Origin: JBNRMR01 sp050309705
Lineage (GTDB): Bacteria; Bacillota; Clostridia; Christensenellales; UBA1750
DNA: 53,712 nucleotides
Assembly: GCA_050309705.1 (NCBI GenBank)
Contig: JBNRMR010000022.1
Coordinates: 1-53,712 of the forward strand
Direction of reading: 5' to 3'
Under the pieces are notes generated by a model. The model was given only the letters and a program-made list of their open reading frames with translations. It did no database searches and was not told the origin of the DNA. A program made the translations under genes and the position numbers. Shown here piece after piece: positions 8,972-16,304 of the stretch; positions within the stretch are counted from its first letter, which is position 1, and each line of letters opens with the position of its first letter.

Positions 8972-9547
8972 TCAGTTCAGCTCGTCCAAAGGCAAACTAT
9001 AGCTGGGTGCGAACTCGCGCATGAAGTCACCCACGGCCGGTATATCGATGGCCTGGATACTTTTAAGGGTGCTTTCAGCAGCCTTTTTGAACTCTTCATT
9101 GCCACTTTTCAGCTCTTCTATGCATTTGATATATGCACATATTCTGTCAGCCGCCTTCACGAACTTCCATTCAGGCTCATTCTTGCCTGACAAAATCAGC
9201 GACTCATACTCCGGCTTGATGTCGTTGGGCAGCATGTCGCAAATTTTTCTTTCGGCGATCCTCTCAATATTTGAGAAGGCCTCCTTTATTTCGGGGTTGA
9301 AATACTTGATGGGCGTGGCCAGATCACCGGTAATGACCTCCCCTGCCTCATGGAATATGGCAAGGGCGACGGCCCTTTCGGCGCTGAGAGAGCCCCCGTG
9401 ACGTATATTTTGCAGCGTCACCAGGCTGTGAGCAATCATCGCGCACTCACAAGTGTGTTCCATCACATTTTCGTTTCGCACATTGCGCATCAGGTTCCAG
9501 CGGGAAATATGCTTGAGCCTGGAAAGGTATGCAAAAAAATGTCGCAT
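8972..9547 (-). CDS. yfbR: YfbR-like 5'-deoxynucleotidase (HD-domain phosphohydrolase)
   Basis: Predicted to dephosphorylate deoxyribonucleoside 5'-monophosphates in nucleotide pool control. At 191 residues it has the family length. The N-terminus (HFFAYLSRLKHISRWNLMRN) is typical of YfbR, followed by an ENVMEHTCE metal-binding His, then IFHEAGEVITGDLATPIKY, and a conserved Asp in KAADRICAYIK. In the family the central pair is normally His-Asp; here it reads His-Glu, which is unusual and may alter metal binding. AGGAGACAACT upstream of the ATG supports the start. Divergent from the riboswitch-controlled thiT. Family call sure, exact substrate inferred. Confidence 0.85.
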   Translation of the reverse strand: MRHFFAYLSRLKHISRWNLMRNVRNENVMEHTCECAMIAHSLVTLQNIRHGGSLSAERAVALAIFHEAGEVITGDLATPIKYFNPEIKEAFSNIERIAERKICDMLPNDIKPEYESLILSGKNEPEWKFVKAADRICAYIKCIEELKSGNEEFKKAAESTLKSIQAIDIPAVGDFMREFAPSYSLPLDELN

Positions 9548-9572
9548 AGTTGTCTCCTTTGCTTAGGAAGTG

Positions 9573-9600
9573 TTGACAAAAAGAATGTAAATGCTATAAT
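9573..9600 (+). promoter_or_regulatory. Consensus sigma-A promoter for the TPP riboswitch-thiT transcript
   Basis: A perfect TTGACA (9573-9578) and a perfect TATAAT (9595-9600) are separated by 16 bases, and the riboswitch begins about 12 bases downstream. Confidence 0.85.
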
Positions 9601-9611
9601 GGCCTTGACCG

Positions 9612-9715
9612 TTAGGGGAGCATGGGTTATATTGCAGCTTGCGAAAAGACCTGTGCTGAGACTGGCAGACGCCATACCCTTAGAACCTGTGTAGGTAATC
9701 CTACCGAAGGGAAAC
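9612..9715 (+). ncRNA. TPP (thiamine pyrophosphate) riboswitch
   Basis: The THI-element conserved blocks occur in order: TTAGGGGAGC at the 5' end, GTGCTGAGACTGG, then ACCCTTAGAACCTG and, after a short hairpin (GTAGGTAATCCTAC), CGAAGGGAAACG. The expected 5'/3' pairing of GGGG-type and CCCT-type segments is present. It is followed by a terminator and then the thiamine transporter gene thiT, matching the known logic in which bound TPP favours termination. Confidence 0.93.
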
Positions 9716-9739
9716 GGATTATGCGCTTGCATACTGTTT

Positions 9740-9769
9740 CCCGCGTCCTTTCAAAGGCGCGGGTTTTTG
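9740..9769 (+). terminator. Riboswitch expression-platform terminator
   Basis: CCCGCG, a one-base bulge, CCTTT, C, AAAGG and CGCGGG make a long stem followed by TTTTTG. It lies 25 bases after the riboswitch core and over 100 bases before the thiT start, as expected for transcriptional attenuation. Confidence 0.85.
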
Positions 9770-9876
9770 CTTTTCGTTTTGCTGATATGGGCTACCTTCA
9801 AAGCGTCCTGCGCAACATCGCGAAGAGCATAGCGTCGGTCTTCTCTCCTTCCCGCGGAAGAGAAAGGAGCGATACC

Positions 9877-10440
9877 ATGCAACCAAAGAAAAGAACCATC
9901 ACCACCCAAACCCTCGTCGTCGGCGCGCTGTGCATTGCCATGGCCTTCGTGCTGTCCTATGTGCGGCTGTGGAAAATGCCCCAGGGCGGCTCCGTCACGC
10001 TGATGAGCATGCTGCCCATTTTCCTTTACGCCTATCTATACGGCCTGGGCCCCGGGCTTCTTGCCGGGCTTGTCTACAGCTTTTTGCAGTTCATACAGGA
10101 GCCCTATTTCGTCACTCCGCTGCAATTTTTGCTGGACTACACAATCGGCTTCACGGCCCTCGGCCTTGCTGGCGCGTTTTCCAAGAGCAAAATGAAGGAA
10201 ATCATAAAATTTCCTTTGGGCTGCGCAATCGCCGGCCTTGTAAGGACGCTGTCCAGCTTCCTTAGCGGAATCGTTTTTTACGGCGAATACGCCGCCCCGG
10301 GACAGCCTGTCTGGCTCTATTCGTTCCTCTATAACTTCCCATCCCTGGGCACAGACACGTTGATTGCCGTTGTTGGCGCCGTGCTAATAACCGCCATCGG
10401 CCTTGTAAGCCGGCTGAAATCCGTTTCCAACCGAGCATAG
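9877..10440 (+). CDS. thiT: Thiamine-specific S component of an ECF transporter
   Basis: Membrane protein that binds thiamine and is energised by the shared EcfA/EcfA'/EcfT module, which is not encoded nearby, as usual for group II ECF systems. The 187-residue protein has about six hydrophobic segments. The segment YVRLWKMPQGGSVTLMSM is the ThiT signature loop and carries thiamine-binding residues in characterised homologues; later FLYNFPSLGTD fits the C-terminal helices. The ATG at 9877 follows AGAAAGGAG with good spacing; upstream in-frame starts fall inside the riboswitch and terminator and are excluded. Controlled by the TPP riboswitch just upstream. Confidence 0.95.
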   Translation: MQPKKRTITTQTLVVGALCIAMAFVLSYVRLWKMPQGGSVTLMSMLPIFLYAYLYGLGPGLLAGLVYSFLQFIQEPYFVTPLQFLLDYTIGFTALGLAGAFSKSKMKEIIKFPLGCAIAGLVRTLSSFLSGIVFYGEYAAPGQPVWLYSFLYNFPSLGTDTLIAVVGAVLITAIGLVSRLKSVSNRA

Positions 10441-10596
10441 TGTTTCGCTGTGTGCTCCCCCAGAGCTCCGAGGGCGCTGCCCTCCGGCTCCCGCTAAAGG
10501 GTAACCCCTTTAGAATCCCACAGCAAAGCGATAAGGGGCGAGGGAGAGTCGCTTGCGGGGTGCGGGGCAGAGCCCCGCACAATCTCCCCAGATCAA
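10441..10596. repeat. Structured intergenic repeat with several hairpins
   Basis: The whole thiT-pgi gap is a chain of stem-loops: CTAAAGGG/CCCTTTAG (10494-10513), AAGCGA/TCGCTT further on, and a perfect 9-bp stem GTGCGGGGC-AGA-GCCCCGCAC near 10559-10579. It shares CCCGCTAAAGGGT and flanking similarity with 8915-8970. This arrangement resembles the dispersed palindromic repeats common between clostridial genes. It may also end transcription from both converging genes. Confidence 0.5.
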
Positions 10597-12171
10597 TTAA
10601 AATATGAACTCGTCCATGGGATCGGGGAAGGCGCCTATTTCCACTTCCTTGTAGGCATAGCCATCCCTGCCCAACATGGCATAGGCGGCGTTCTTTCCCT
10701 CTTCAACACCCGGTTGGTTAAAGGCGTCAATGTCCAGAAACTCTCCGCAGTAGGCAGTCATCATTTCCAGCAGATACATAAGCTGCCCCATCGTAAACTC
10801 GTTCACTTCCTTAAGATAAATCGTATAGCTGGGCTTGCCCGCCTTCAGCAGTGCATATCTGGTCGCCCTCAGCTCCGCATCGATCAGCTCGTTAAGCGTA
10901 TGTCCGGAAAGGAAGCTCACATCCGGGAATCTTTCGCAACCGCCGGGGATCTCCGCCTTGGCCCTGTAGTTTTCCACTGCCAGGAAGGTCACCAGCTTGT
11001 CGTTGGGGCCTTCGGTGTAAAGCTGCACTTGGCTGTGCTGGTCGGTCACTCCCAGCGCCTTGACGGGCGTCTGACCCACTGCGCAGCTCTTGCCGCTTCT
11101 GAGCAGGTTTTTCCCCAGGGACTCCGCCCAAAGTTGGGCATACCAGTCCGCCATATATTTAAGGCTGTCGGCATAGGGCATCATCACCGATATGTTCATG
11201 CCCTTTTTCATAGAAAGGAACATCATCAGCGCGGCAAAGAGGGCCGGGTTTTCATTCATATTATCAGACATGCAAAGGCCGTCCATATAGGCCGCTCCCG
11301 CCAGCATCTCCTCGATATCCACCCCGCAGACCGCCGCTGCCAGAAGCCCCACCGGGCTGAGCTGCGAGAACCTGCCGCCAACGCCGTCGGGCACCACCAG
11401 CCTGTCGATGCCCTCTGATTTTGCTATTGAAAGCAGATTGCCCTTGTTTGCATCAGTGGTTATCACGATGTTTTTAACGTAATCCTTGCCCATCTTCTTT
11501 TGCAGCAGATCGGAAATGATCAGGTATTGACTCATGGTCTCCGACGTGTTGCCCGATTTTGATATCACGTTGAAGCAGGTTTTGGTGATGTCGATAATGT
11601 CCAGCAGCGAGGTCATGCGCTCCGGGTCCACATTGTCCTCCACATAAAGACGTGGACCTCCGCGGACTTCCTTGGGCAGCTCGTTATAGCGCAGGTGGTT
11701 TATCGCCTGCTGAACGGCCATTGGGCCCAAGGCCGAGCCGCCAATGCCCAGAACGACGAAGTTATCGAAATCCCGCCGGATTCTCTGCGCCATTTTTAAT
11801 ATTTCTGAAACTTCCTTGCTCTGGTTAAATGGCAGCAGCGACCAGGCCATCATCTTCTCCGGGTTTCCCTTCATGCCAGAAACAGATCCATGCGCCTTTC
11901 GTGCGAGAGCCTCGCAGTTTGTCATCTCTTCATTTAAAATGAAATTCTCTTTTAAAGCCTCACTGTCCGGTGAGCGCAGCTTTCCCACGCTCTCCTCCAT
12001 CATCTTCTGCTGTTCCTCGGGGAAGTCCGCCATCTTTGCCTCCACCTGTGCAGCGATCTTCTGCCTTGCAGCAGCCGCATAATCCCACGCCATGCAGCTA
12101 AAGTCTATCTTCAGCCTCATCCCCTCCTGCCAGAAGGGATCGTTGGATCTTTTTCGCATATCATTTTGCAT
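10597..12171 (-). CDS. pgi: Glucose-6-phosphate isomerase
   Basis: Interconverts glucose 6-phosphate and fructose 6-phosphate. At 524 residues it is in the range of larger bacterial PGI proteins. NFVVLGIGGSALGPMAVQ begins the first sugar-isomerase domain, NVISKSGNTSETM is the phosphate-binding signature, VVPDGVGGRFSQLSPVGLL contains the conserved GGR-S segment, and GQLMYLLEMMTAYCGEFLDI with FNQPGVEEGK is the C-terminal signature. AAAGGTG precedes the ATG. A TATAAT at 12227-12232 (minus strand) is a likely -10 element. It is monocistronic and far from the other glycolysis genes. Confidence 0.97.
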   Translation of the reverse strand: MQNDMRKRSNDPFWQEGMRLKIDFSCMAWDYAAAARQKIAAQVEAKMADFPEEQQKMMEESVGKLRSPDSEALKENFILNEEMTNCEALARKAHGSVSGMKGNPEKMMAWSLLPFNQSKEVSEILKMAQRIRRDFDNFVVLGIGGSALGPMAVQQAINHLRYNELPKEVRGGPRLYVEDNVDPERMTSLLDIIDITKTCFNVISKSGNTSETMSQYLIISDLLQKKMGKDYVKNIVITTDANKGNLLSIAKSEGIDRLVVPDGVGGRFSQLSPVGLLAAAVCGVDIEEMLAGAAYMDGLCMSDNMNENPALFAALMMFLSMKKGMNISVMMPYADSLKYMADWYAQLWAESLGKNLLRSGKSCAVGQTPVKALGVTDQHSQVQLYTEGPNDKLVTFLAVENYRAKAEIPGGCERFPDVSFLSGHTLNELIDAELRATRYALLKAGKPSYTIYLKEVNEFTMGQLMYLLEMMTAYCGEFLDIDAFNQPGVEEGKNAAYAMLGRDGYAYKEVEIGAFPDPMDEFIF

Positions 12172-12298
12172 ATTATTTACACCTTTCCACGTTAAAACTC
12201 CGTCTATTATTGAAACGTCATATGTAATTATACAGAAAAATGGCTAAGTTTGCCATATATTATCAGCAATATTCCATATCTTTCAAGCACTCCTGCCA

Positions 12299-12327
12299 TT
12301 GCCCGAAAGGGATTAAGACTATATAAT
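12299..12327 (+). promoter_or_regulatory. Promoter of the DUF3810 gene
   Basis: TTGCCC (12299-12304) and TATAAT (12322-12327) are 17 bases apart, 29 bases before the start codon. Confidence 0.65.
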
Positions 12328-12356
12328 GATAATATAAACCTCCCAGGAGGAGAAAT

Positions 12357-13463
12357 ATGAACATGAAAGCAAGTGTAAAGCTGAGAAGCTATATATGGCC
12401 GCTATGCCTGACCGCTCTTGCACCCGCAGGCTTTTTGCTGCAAAGGCTCTTTTTCAGTTGGCCTGAATGGGTGGAAACGGTCTACACCGGCAAAATATAC
12501 GCCTTTCTTTCAGGAATCCTGGCGGCCCTAACTGGCTGGATTCCATTTTCACTTGCAGAAATTTTGCTGGTCAGCGCCATCATCTGGGTTCCACTCATGC
12601 TCTGGCGCTTTTATCAGGGCGCGAAGAAAAAGGGCGTTCAACCTGCGGACAGATTTTTGATGACCTTTGCCAGAACGGCCGGCGTAGCCTGCTGCGGATA
12701 CTTTCTCTATCTCGTTCTGTGCGGATTTAACTATGCCCGTCTTCCCTACGCCCAGATCGCCGGCTATGACGTTTCCCCCGCCACCCCGCAGACTTTGCAA
12801 ACCGTCTGCTTCCGCCTGGCCGAAGAAGCAAATGCCCTTCGTGCACAGCTTAAGGACGAATCCCTGGAAAACCACAGGCAGATATCAGCGCGCACACAGC
12901 AAAACTTTGACATGGCCGCCCAGACAGCGCCCTGGCTTTCCGGCAGTTACGGCAGGCCAAAGCCGGTGCTCTTAAGCGAATATTGGGCCCACACACAGAC
13001 TACGGGCATGTTCTTCCCCTTCACGCTGGAGGCAAATTACAACAGGGTCAATTCCCATTTCATGTTCGCGTCCACGATGGCCCACGAAGCCGCCCATCAA
13101 CGGGGCTTCATGCGGGAGGACGAGGCCAACTTCATCGCCTGGTATGTTTGCATGCATTCAGACAGCGCCGCCGACCGCTATTCAGGCACAATGCTGGCGC
13201 TTATCCACGCCGGGAACGCCCTGCACTCCGCCAATCCCCAGCTTTATAGCGAGGTCTTTGGCAGCTACTCCCCCGAAGTGTTAACCGACCTTCGGGATCA
13301 CAATCAGCTTTGGGCGCAATATGAAGGAAAAGTTGCAGAGATTCAGGAGAGGGTGAACGATGCCTATCTTCAGTCCAACAATCAGGAGGATGGCGTGCGC
13401 TCATACGGCCGCATGGTCAATCTTCTTCTCGGCTACTACCGCCAGCAGGGTTTGATCGATTAG
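12357..13463 (+). CDS. DUF3810 domain membrane-anchored putative zinc peptidase
   Basis: The 368-residue protein has three N-terminal hydrophobic segments (about residues 10-30, 40-85 and 100-125), then an extracellular soluble domain. STMAHEAAHQRGFMREDEANFIAWYVC at about residue 238 contains HExxH-like HEAAH plus a downstream EAN, the arrangement that suggests a gluzincin-type metallopeptidase; activity is not established for the family. A strong AGGAGG lies before the ATG. The last 47 bases overlap the convergent DUF523 gene. Substrate unknown; a cell-envelope role is inferred from topology. Confidence 0.85.
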   Translation: MNMKASVKLRSYIWPLCLTALAPAGFLLQRLFFSWPEWVETVYTGKIYAFLSGILAALTGWIPFSLAEILLVSAIIWVPLMLWRFYQGAKKKGVQPADRFLMTFARTAGVACCGYFLYLVLCGFNYARLPYAQIAGYDVSPATPQTLQTVCFRLAEEANALRAQLKDESLENHRQISARTQQNFDMAAQTAPWLSGSYGRPKPVLLSEYWAHTQTTGMFFPFTLEANYNRVNSHFMFASTMAHEAAHQRGFMREDEANFIAWYVCMHSDSAADRYSGTMLALIHAGNALHSANPQLYSEVFGSYSPEVLTDLRDHNQLWAQYEGKVAEIQERVNDAYLQSNNQEDGVRSYGRMVNLLLGYYRQQGLID

Positions 13464-13893
13464 CTTCCTCACGATCAAAATCCTTCTCACTCACGGTTTC
13501 CACTCCGTTTTCCTCCAGCAGGGCCGCGGCAATCCCCCGGCTCTTTATCTTTTTGCCTGAAAAACTGCCGTCATATATGAAGTTAACGCCGCAGGAGGGG
13601 CTGCTCTCCTTCAGCACCGCCTTTTTTATTCCATGCTTTTTAGCGAGGTCCAGCATCATCCGCCCGCCTTTTTGGAAGGCCTCAGTTTTATCCACCCCGT
13701 TTTCATCCAAGACTCTACCGCAAACGATCTCACATGCGGGCCTGGGTGTGGGCAGCCCCCCCGCCTCCTCCGGGCAAAATGGAATGGCCTTTCCATCGCG
13801 ATAGAGCTTTACGATTCCCTCCACCGCGCTGTCGGAGCCATCATAGCGGCATCTTATACCGCAAAGACAGGCCGAAACTAACAGCTTATCCAT
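13417..13893 (-). CDS. DUF523 domain protein
   Basis: The 158-residue protein carries the DUF523 features: VSACLCGIRCRYDG at the N-terminus with three closely spaced cysteines, FCPEEAGGLPTPRPACEI, and the conserved KESSPSCG segment near residue 108. The cysteines could hold a metal or cluster; the function is unknown. The start at 13893 is chosen because GGAGG lies just upstream of MDKLLVSACLCG, while the in-frame ATGs six and five codons earlier have no such site. The 3' end overlaps the convergent DUF3810 gene by 47 bases, so each gene's C-terminus is coded opposite the other. Confidence 0.85.
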   Translation of the reverse strand: MDKLLVSACLCGIRCRYDGSDSAVEGIVKLYRDGKAIPFCPEEAGGLPTPRPACEIVCGRVLDENGVDKTEAFQKGGRMMLDLAKKHGIKKAVLKESSPSCGVNFIYDGSFSGKKIKSRGIAAALLEENGVETVSEKDFDREEANRSNPAGGSSREED

Positions 13894-13945
13894 TTTGTCG
13901 CCTCCCATCATGATATCAGAAAATATATCTTGTTCGATATGTCAA

Positions 13946-13967
13946 AATATATGCCTTCGCATATATT
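13946..13967. repeat. Small perfect hairpin upstream of the cysteine-rich gene
   Basis: AATATATGC and GCATATATT pair perfectly (9 bp) around the loop CTTC. No T-run follows. It could be a regulatory site of the gene at 14030 or the divergent DUF523 gene; role unknown. Confidence 0.35.
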
Positions 13968-14029
13968 GTTATTGAGACTGTAGCCATTGAGCAGGTCGCA
14001 GGCTCAAAACCACCTTAAGGGGGATAACA

Positions 14030-14695
14030 ATGAGTTACCATAAGTGCGATAAATTTGATGATTTACTCGAATGCCTTTTCCACAGGCTTGCCCATTTTGA
14101 GACTGACTGCGCGCTTTTACAGCGCTCTGTCAACGGCAGAATCATCACCGGCCCCATCACCTACCACGCTTATCTGGACTTTTTGACCATTAAGGCCTTC
14201 CCCAAGCGCGAGGATATTCTCTTCACAAATGCTTCGGGCACTCCCCTTTCATCGGTCAATCCTGGAGACACATTCTATATCTCCGTTCCCGAAACAGATG
14301 AAACATACATTGTTGATCTCGTAGTCTATCTTGACATTTGCCGCTACGGGGACAGCCTCGCTTCCAACAGCGATCTTATGAGCATACTTTACGGCTTCTC
14401 CTGCCCCAAGCCCAGGCCCGAGCTGCCCGACTGCTATTTCGTGTTTGACTCCCTGCGCTTCTACATCAATCCTGCCCCCTGCGGCTGCGGATGCGGATGC
14501 GACGACAGGCGCGGATGCCGCTGCGGATGCGGGCGTGGTTGCGGCTGCGGACGCTTAGGCGGTGACTATGTGATTATAAACGGGATCAAGTTTGGCCGTG
14601 ATTGCATCAGGCCCCGAGGCGTTGTGGCCCCCGAAACCGACGACGGCTCCTTCGAGGTTCCCTGCTGCCGGGATTGGGATTGGCATAAGTGCTAA
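14030..14695 (+). CDS. Cysteine-rich protein of unknown function with a Cys-Gly repeat
   Basis: I do not recognise a family. The 221 residues contain 19 cysteines. Residues ~1-145 look like a folded, signal-peptide-free domain with alternating beta and hydrophobic segments (TFYISVPETDETYIVDLVVYL). Residues 151-173 are a dense Cys-Gly run in which cysteines alternate with Gly or Arg (C151, C153, C155, C157, C163, C165, C167, C171, C173), typical of metal-binding or cross-linked coat proteins. The end again has CC and a final HKC. AGGGGGATAAC precedes the ATG. A strong terminator follows, so it is monocistronic. A spore-coat role is a guess from the cysteine pattern and the sporulating host. 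Confidence 0.7.
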   Translation: MSYHKCDKFDDLLECLFHRLAHFETDCALLQRSVNGRIITGPITYHAYLDFLTIKAFPKREDILFTNASGTPLSSVNPGDTFYISVPETDETYIVDLVVYLDICRYGDSLASNSDLMSILYGFSCPKPRPELPDCYFVFDSLRFYINPAPCGCGCGCDDRRGCRCGCGRGCGCGRLGGDYVIINGIKFGRDCIRPRGVVAPETDDGSFEVPCCRDWDWHKC

Positions 14696-14758
14696 TAAGC
14701 CCCCTCCAGCCTTTACAGCGCAGCTTTAACTGCCCTGACGGCAAGCGATAACAGCACA

Positions 14759-14803
14759 AGCCCGCCTAAAGCCTGCAAAGCTTTAAGCGGGCTATTTTAT
14801 TTT
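14759..14803 (+). terminator. Terminator between the cysteine-rich gene and the GH4 gene (both directions)
   Basis: AGCCCGC (14759-14765) pairs with GCGGGCT (14787-14793), extended by AAAGC/GCTTT inside, followed by ATTTTATTTT. It lies between two converging genes. Confidence 0.75.
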
Positions 14804-14841
14804 AACAGCTTTTCACATGTCAGACAACCCGGACCGGGGAT

Positions 14842-16164
14842 TTAGATAAACTTGGGCAAATAGTCGCCGTGGGCTGCGATCATCTCGTCCACCATGGAGA
14901 CGATGTCGTCAATTGAAAGCTCTGCCGCGGTGTGGGGGTCCAGCATGGCCGCATGATAGACATGCTCCCGCTTCTTCGTCACCGCCGCCTCGATGGCCAA
15001 CAGATGCACGTTTATGTGGGTCATGTTCATGGCAGCCAACTGCACCGGCAGCCTTCCCACATAGCAGGGGGTAACGCCGTTTGCGTCAACCATGCATGGA
15101 ACTTCAACGCAGGCCTCCGCCGGGAGGTTAGGTATCATCCCGTTGTTGATCACATTCCCGCCAATCTTTATGGCCTTGTTTGTTGTGACAGCCTCCATTA
15201 TCCAGGATGCATATTCGTTGCTGCGGCTGTGATCCAGCTTCGGGTTTGCAATAAGCTCAAGCCTCTGGGTTTCCCACTTTTTAATCTGCTTCACGCAGCG
15301 CCTGGGGTATTCGTCCAGGGGTATGTTGAACCTTTCGATCAACTCCGGATATCTGCTCTTTATGAAGAAGGGGTTATACTCAGCGTTATGCTCGCTGGAC
15401 TCGGTGCAGTAATAGCCCAGATGCTTTATATATTCATAGCGCACCATGTCATTGTGGATTTCAGTCGCGTTCTTCTTTGCCGCCAGCTCTTTGATTCTAG
15501 GGTAAAGATCGTTGCCGTCACTATCCTGGATCTTAAGCAACCAGCCCATGTGGTTTATGCCGGCTACCAGCTCTGTGCGGCCCTCGGCCACATCATTCAT
15601 GCCAAGATCCCTTAAAAGATGCTCGGAGCAGACCTGCACGCTGTGGCAAAGCCCCACTGTCTTAACGCCTGTGTAGCGCTGCATGTAGCCAGTCAAAATA
15701 CTCATGGGATTGGTGTAGTTAAGGAACAAAACCTCCGGACAGACCTCTTCCATGTCCCGCGCAAAGTCCTCCATCACAGGGATGGTCCGAAGACCGCGCA
15801 TTATTCCGCCTATGCCCAAAGTGTCCGCAATGGTCTGCCTGAGGCCGTATTTTTTGGGTATCTCAAAGTCGATGACGGTTGACGGCTCATAGCCTCCCAC
15901 CTGTATGGCATTGACGGCAAAGTCTGCCCCGCGCAGGGCCTCCTTGCGGTTTTCCACGCCCAGATATGTCTTTATCCGCGCCCGGCCGCCGTTTATATTG
16001 CCGTTTATGGCCTCCAGCATCAAGCGGGATTCCTCAAGCCTTTCAGCGTCGATATCATATAGGCATATCTCCGCATCGGAGAATACCTGAGTGCTCATGC
16101 AGTCGCCCAGGACATTCTTCGCAAACACGCTGCTGCCGGCCCCAAGGAATGTAATTTTCGTCAT
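14842..16164 (-). CDS. melA: Family GH4 alpha-glycosidase, probably alpha-galactosidase
   Basis: GH4 enzymes hydrolyse glycosides by a redox mechanism needing NAD+ and a divalent metal, usually Mn2+. The 440-residue protein opens with the dinucleotide-binding ITFLGAGSSVFAKN and LYDID. NYTNPM, then GLCHSVQ near residue 185 with the metal-binding Cys-His, and GINHMGW follow; CHSVQ is the motif I associate with the MelA/alpha-galactosidase-alpha-glucuronidase branch. The start at 16164 is used because AGGAGGTATCCTT directly precedes MTKITFLG; the longer frame begins before that site. An AraC-type gene is divergently transcribed and is the likely regulator. No matching transporter is adjacent. 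Confidence 0.88.
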   Translation of the reverse strand: MTKITFLGAGSSVFAKNVLGDCMSTQVFSDAEICLYDIDAERLEESRLMLEAINGNINGGRARIKTYLGVENRKEALRGADFAVNAIQVGGYEPSTVIDFEIPKKYGLRQTIADTLGIGGIMRGLRTIPVMEDFARDMEEVCPEVLFLNYTNPMSILTGYMQRYTGVKTVGLCHSVQVCSEHLLRDLGMNDVAEGRTELVAGINHMGWLLKIQDSDGNDLYPRIKELAAKKNATEIHNDMVRYEYIKHLGYYCTESSEHNAEYNPFFIKSRYPELIERFNIPLDEYPRRCVKQIKKWETQRLELIANPKLDHSRSNEYASWIMEAVTTNKAIKIGGNVINNGMIPNLPAEACVEVPCMVDANGVTPCYVGRLPVQLAAMNMTHINVHLLAIEAAVTKKREHVYHAAMLDPHTAAELSIDDIVSMVDEMIAAHGDYLPKFI

Positions 16165-16237
16165 AAGGATACCTCCTGTGATTTTTTTATTTAAGATCAC
16201 ATACAGGATACCAGCAAATGGTCTGCCTTAGAATTGC

Positions 16238-16278
16238 ATTATGTCATTATTCCATGTTATTATGTAACCATATATAAT
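16238..16278 (+). promoter_or_regulatory. Candidate AraC operator half-sites and promoter in the melA-araC intergenic region
   Basis: ATTATGT occurs at 16238-16244 and again at 16259-16265, exactly 21 bp (two helical turns) apart in the same orientation, the geometry expected for an AraC-type dimer. A TATAAT at 16273-16278 with a weak TTCCAT at 16250-16255 (17-bp spacer) is a plausible promoter for the plus-strand regulator and lies partly over the repeats. On the minus strand TTGCTG-17-TTAAAT could serve melA. Confidence 0.45.
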
Positions 16279-16304
16279 TTCAGCTGAGCACTGGAGAGGA
16301 AAGC

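Noticed and set aside
13941..13967. Sigma-E/K-type promoter for the cysteine-rich gene
   Set aside because: A CATATATT resembles a mother-cell -10, but the best -35-like sequence is too close; not enough for a call.
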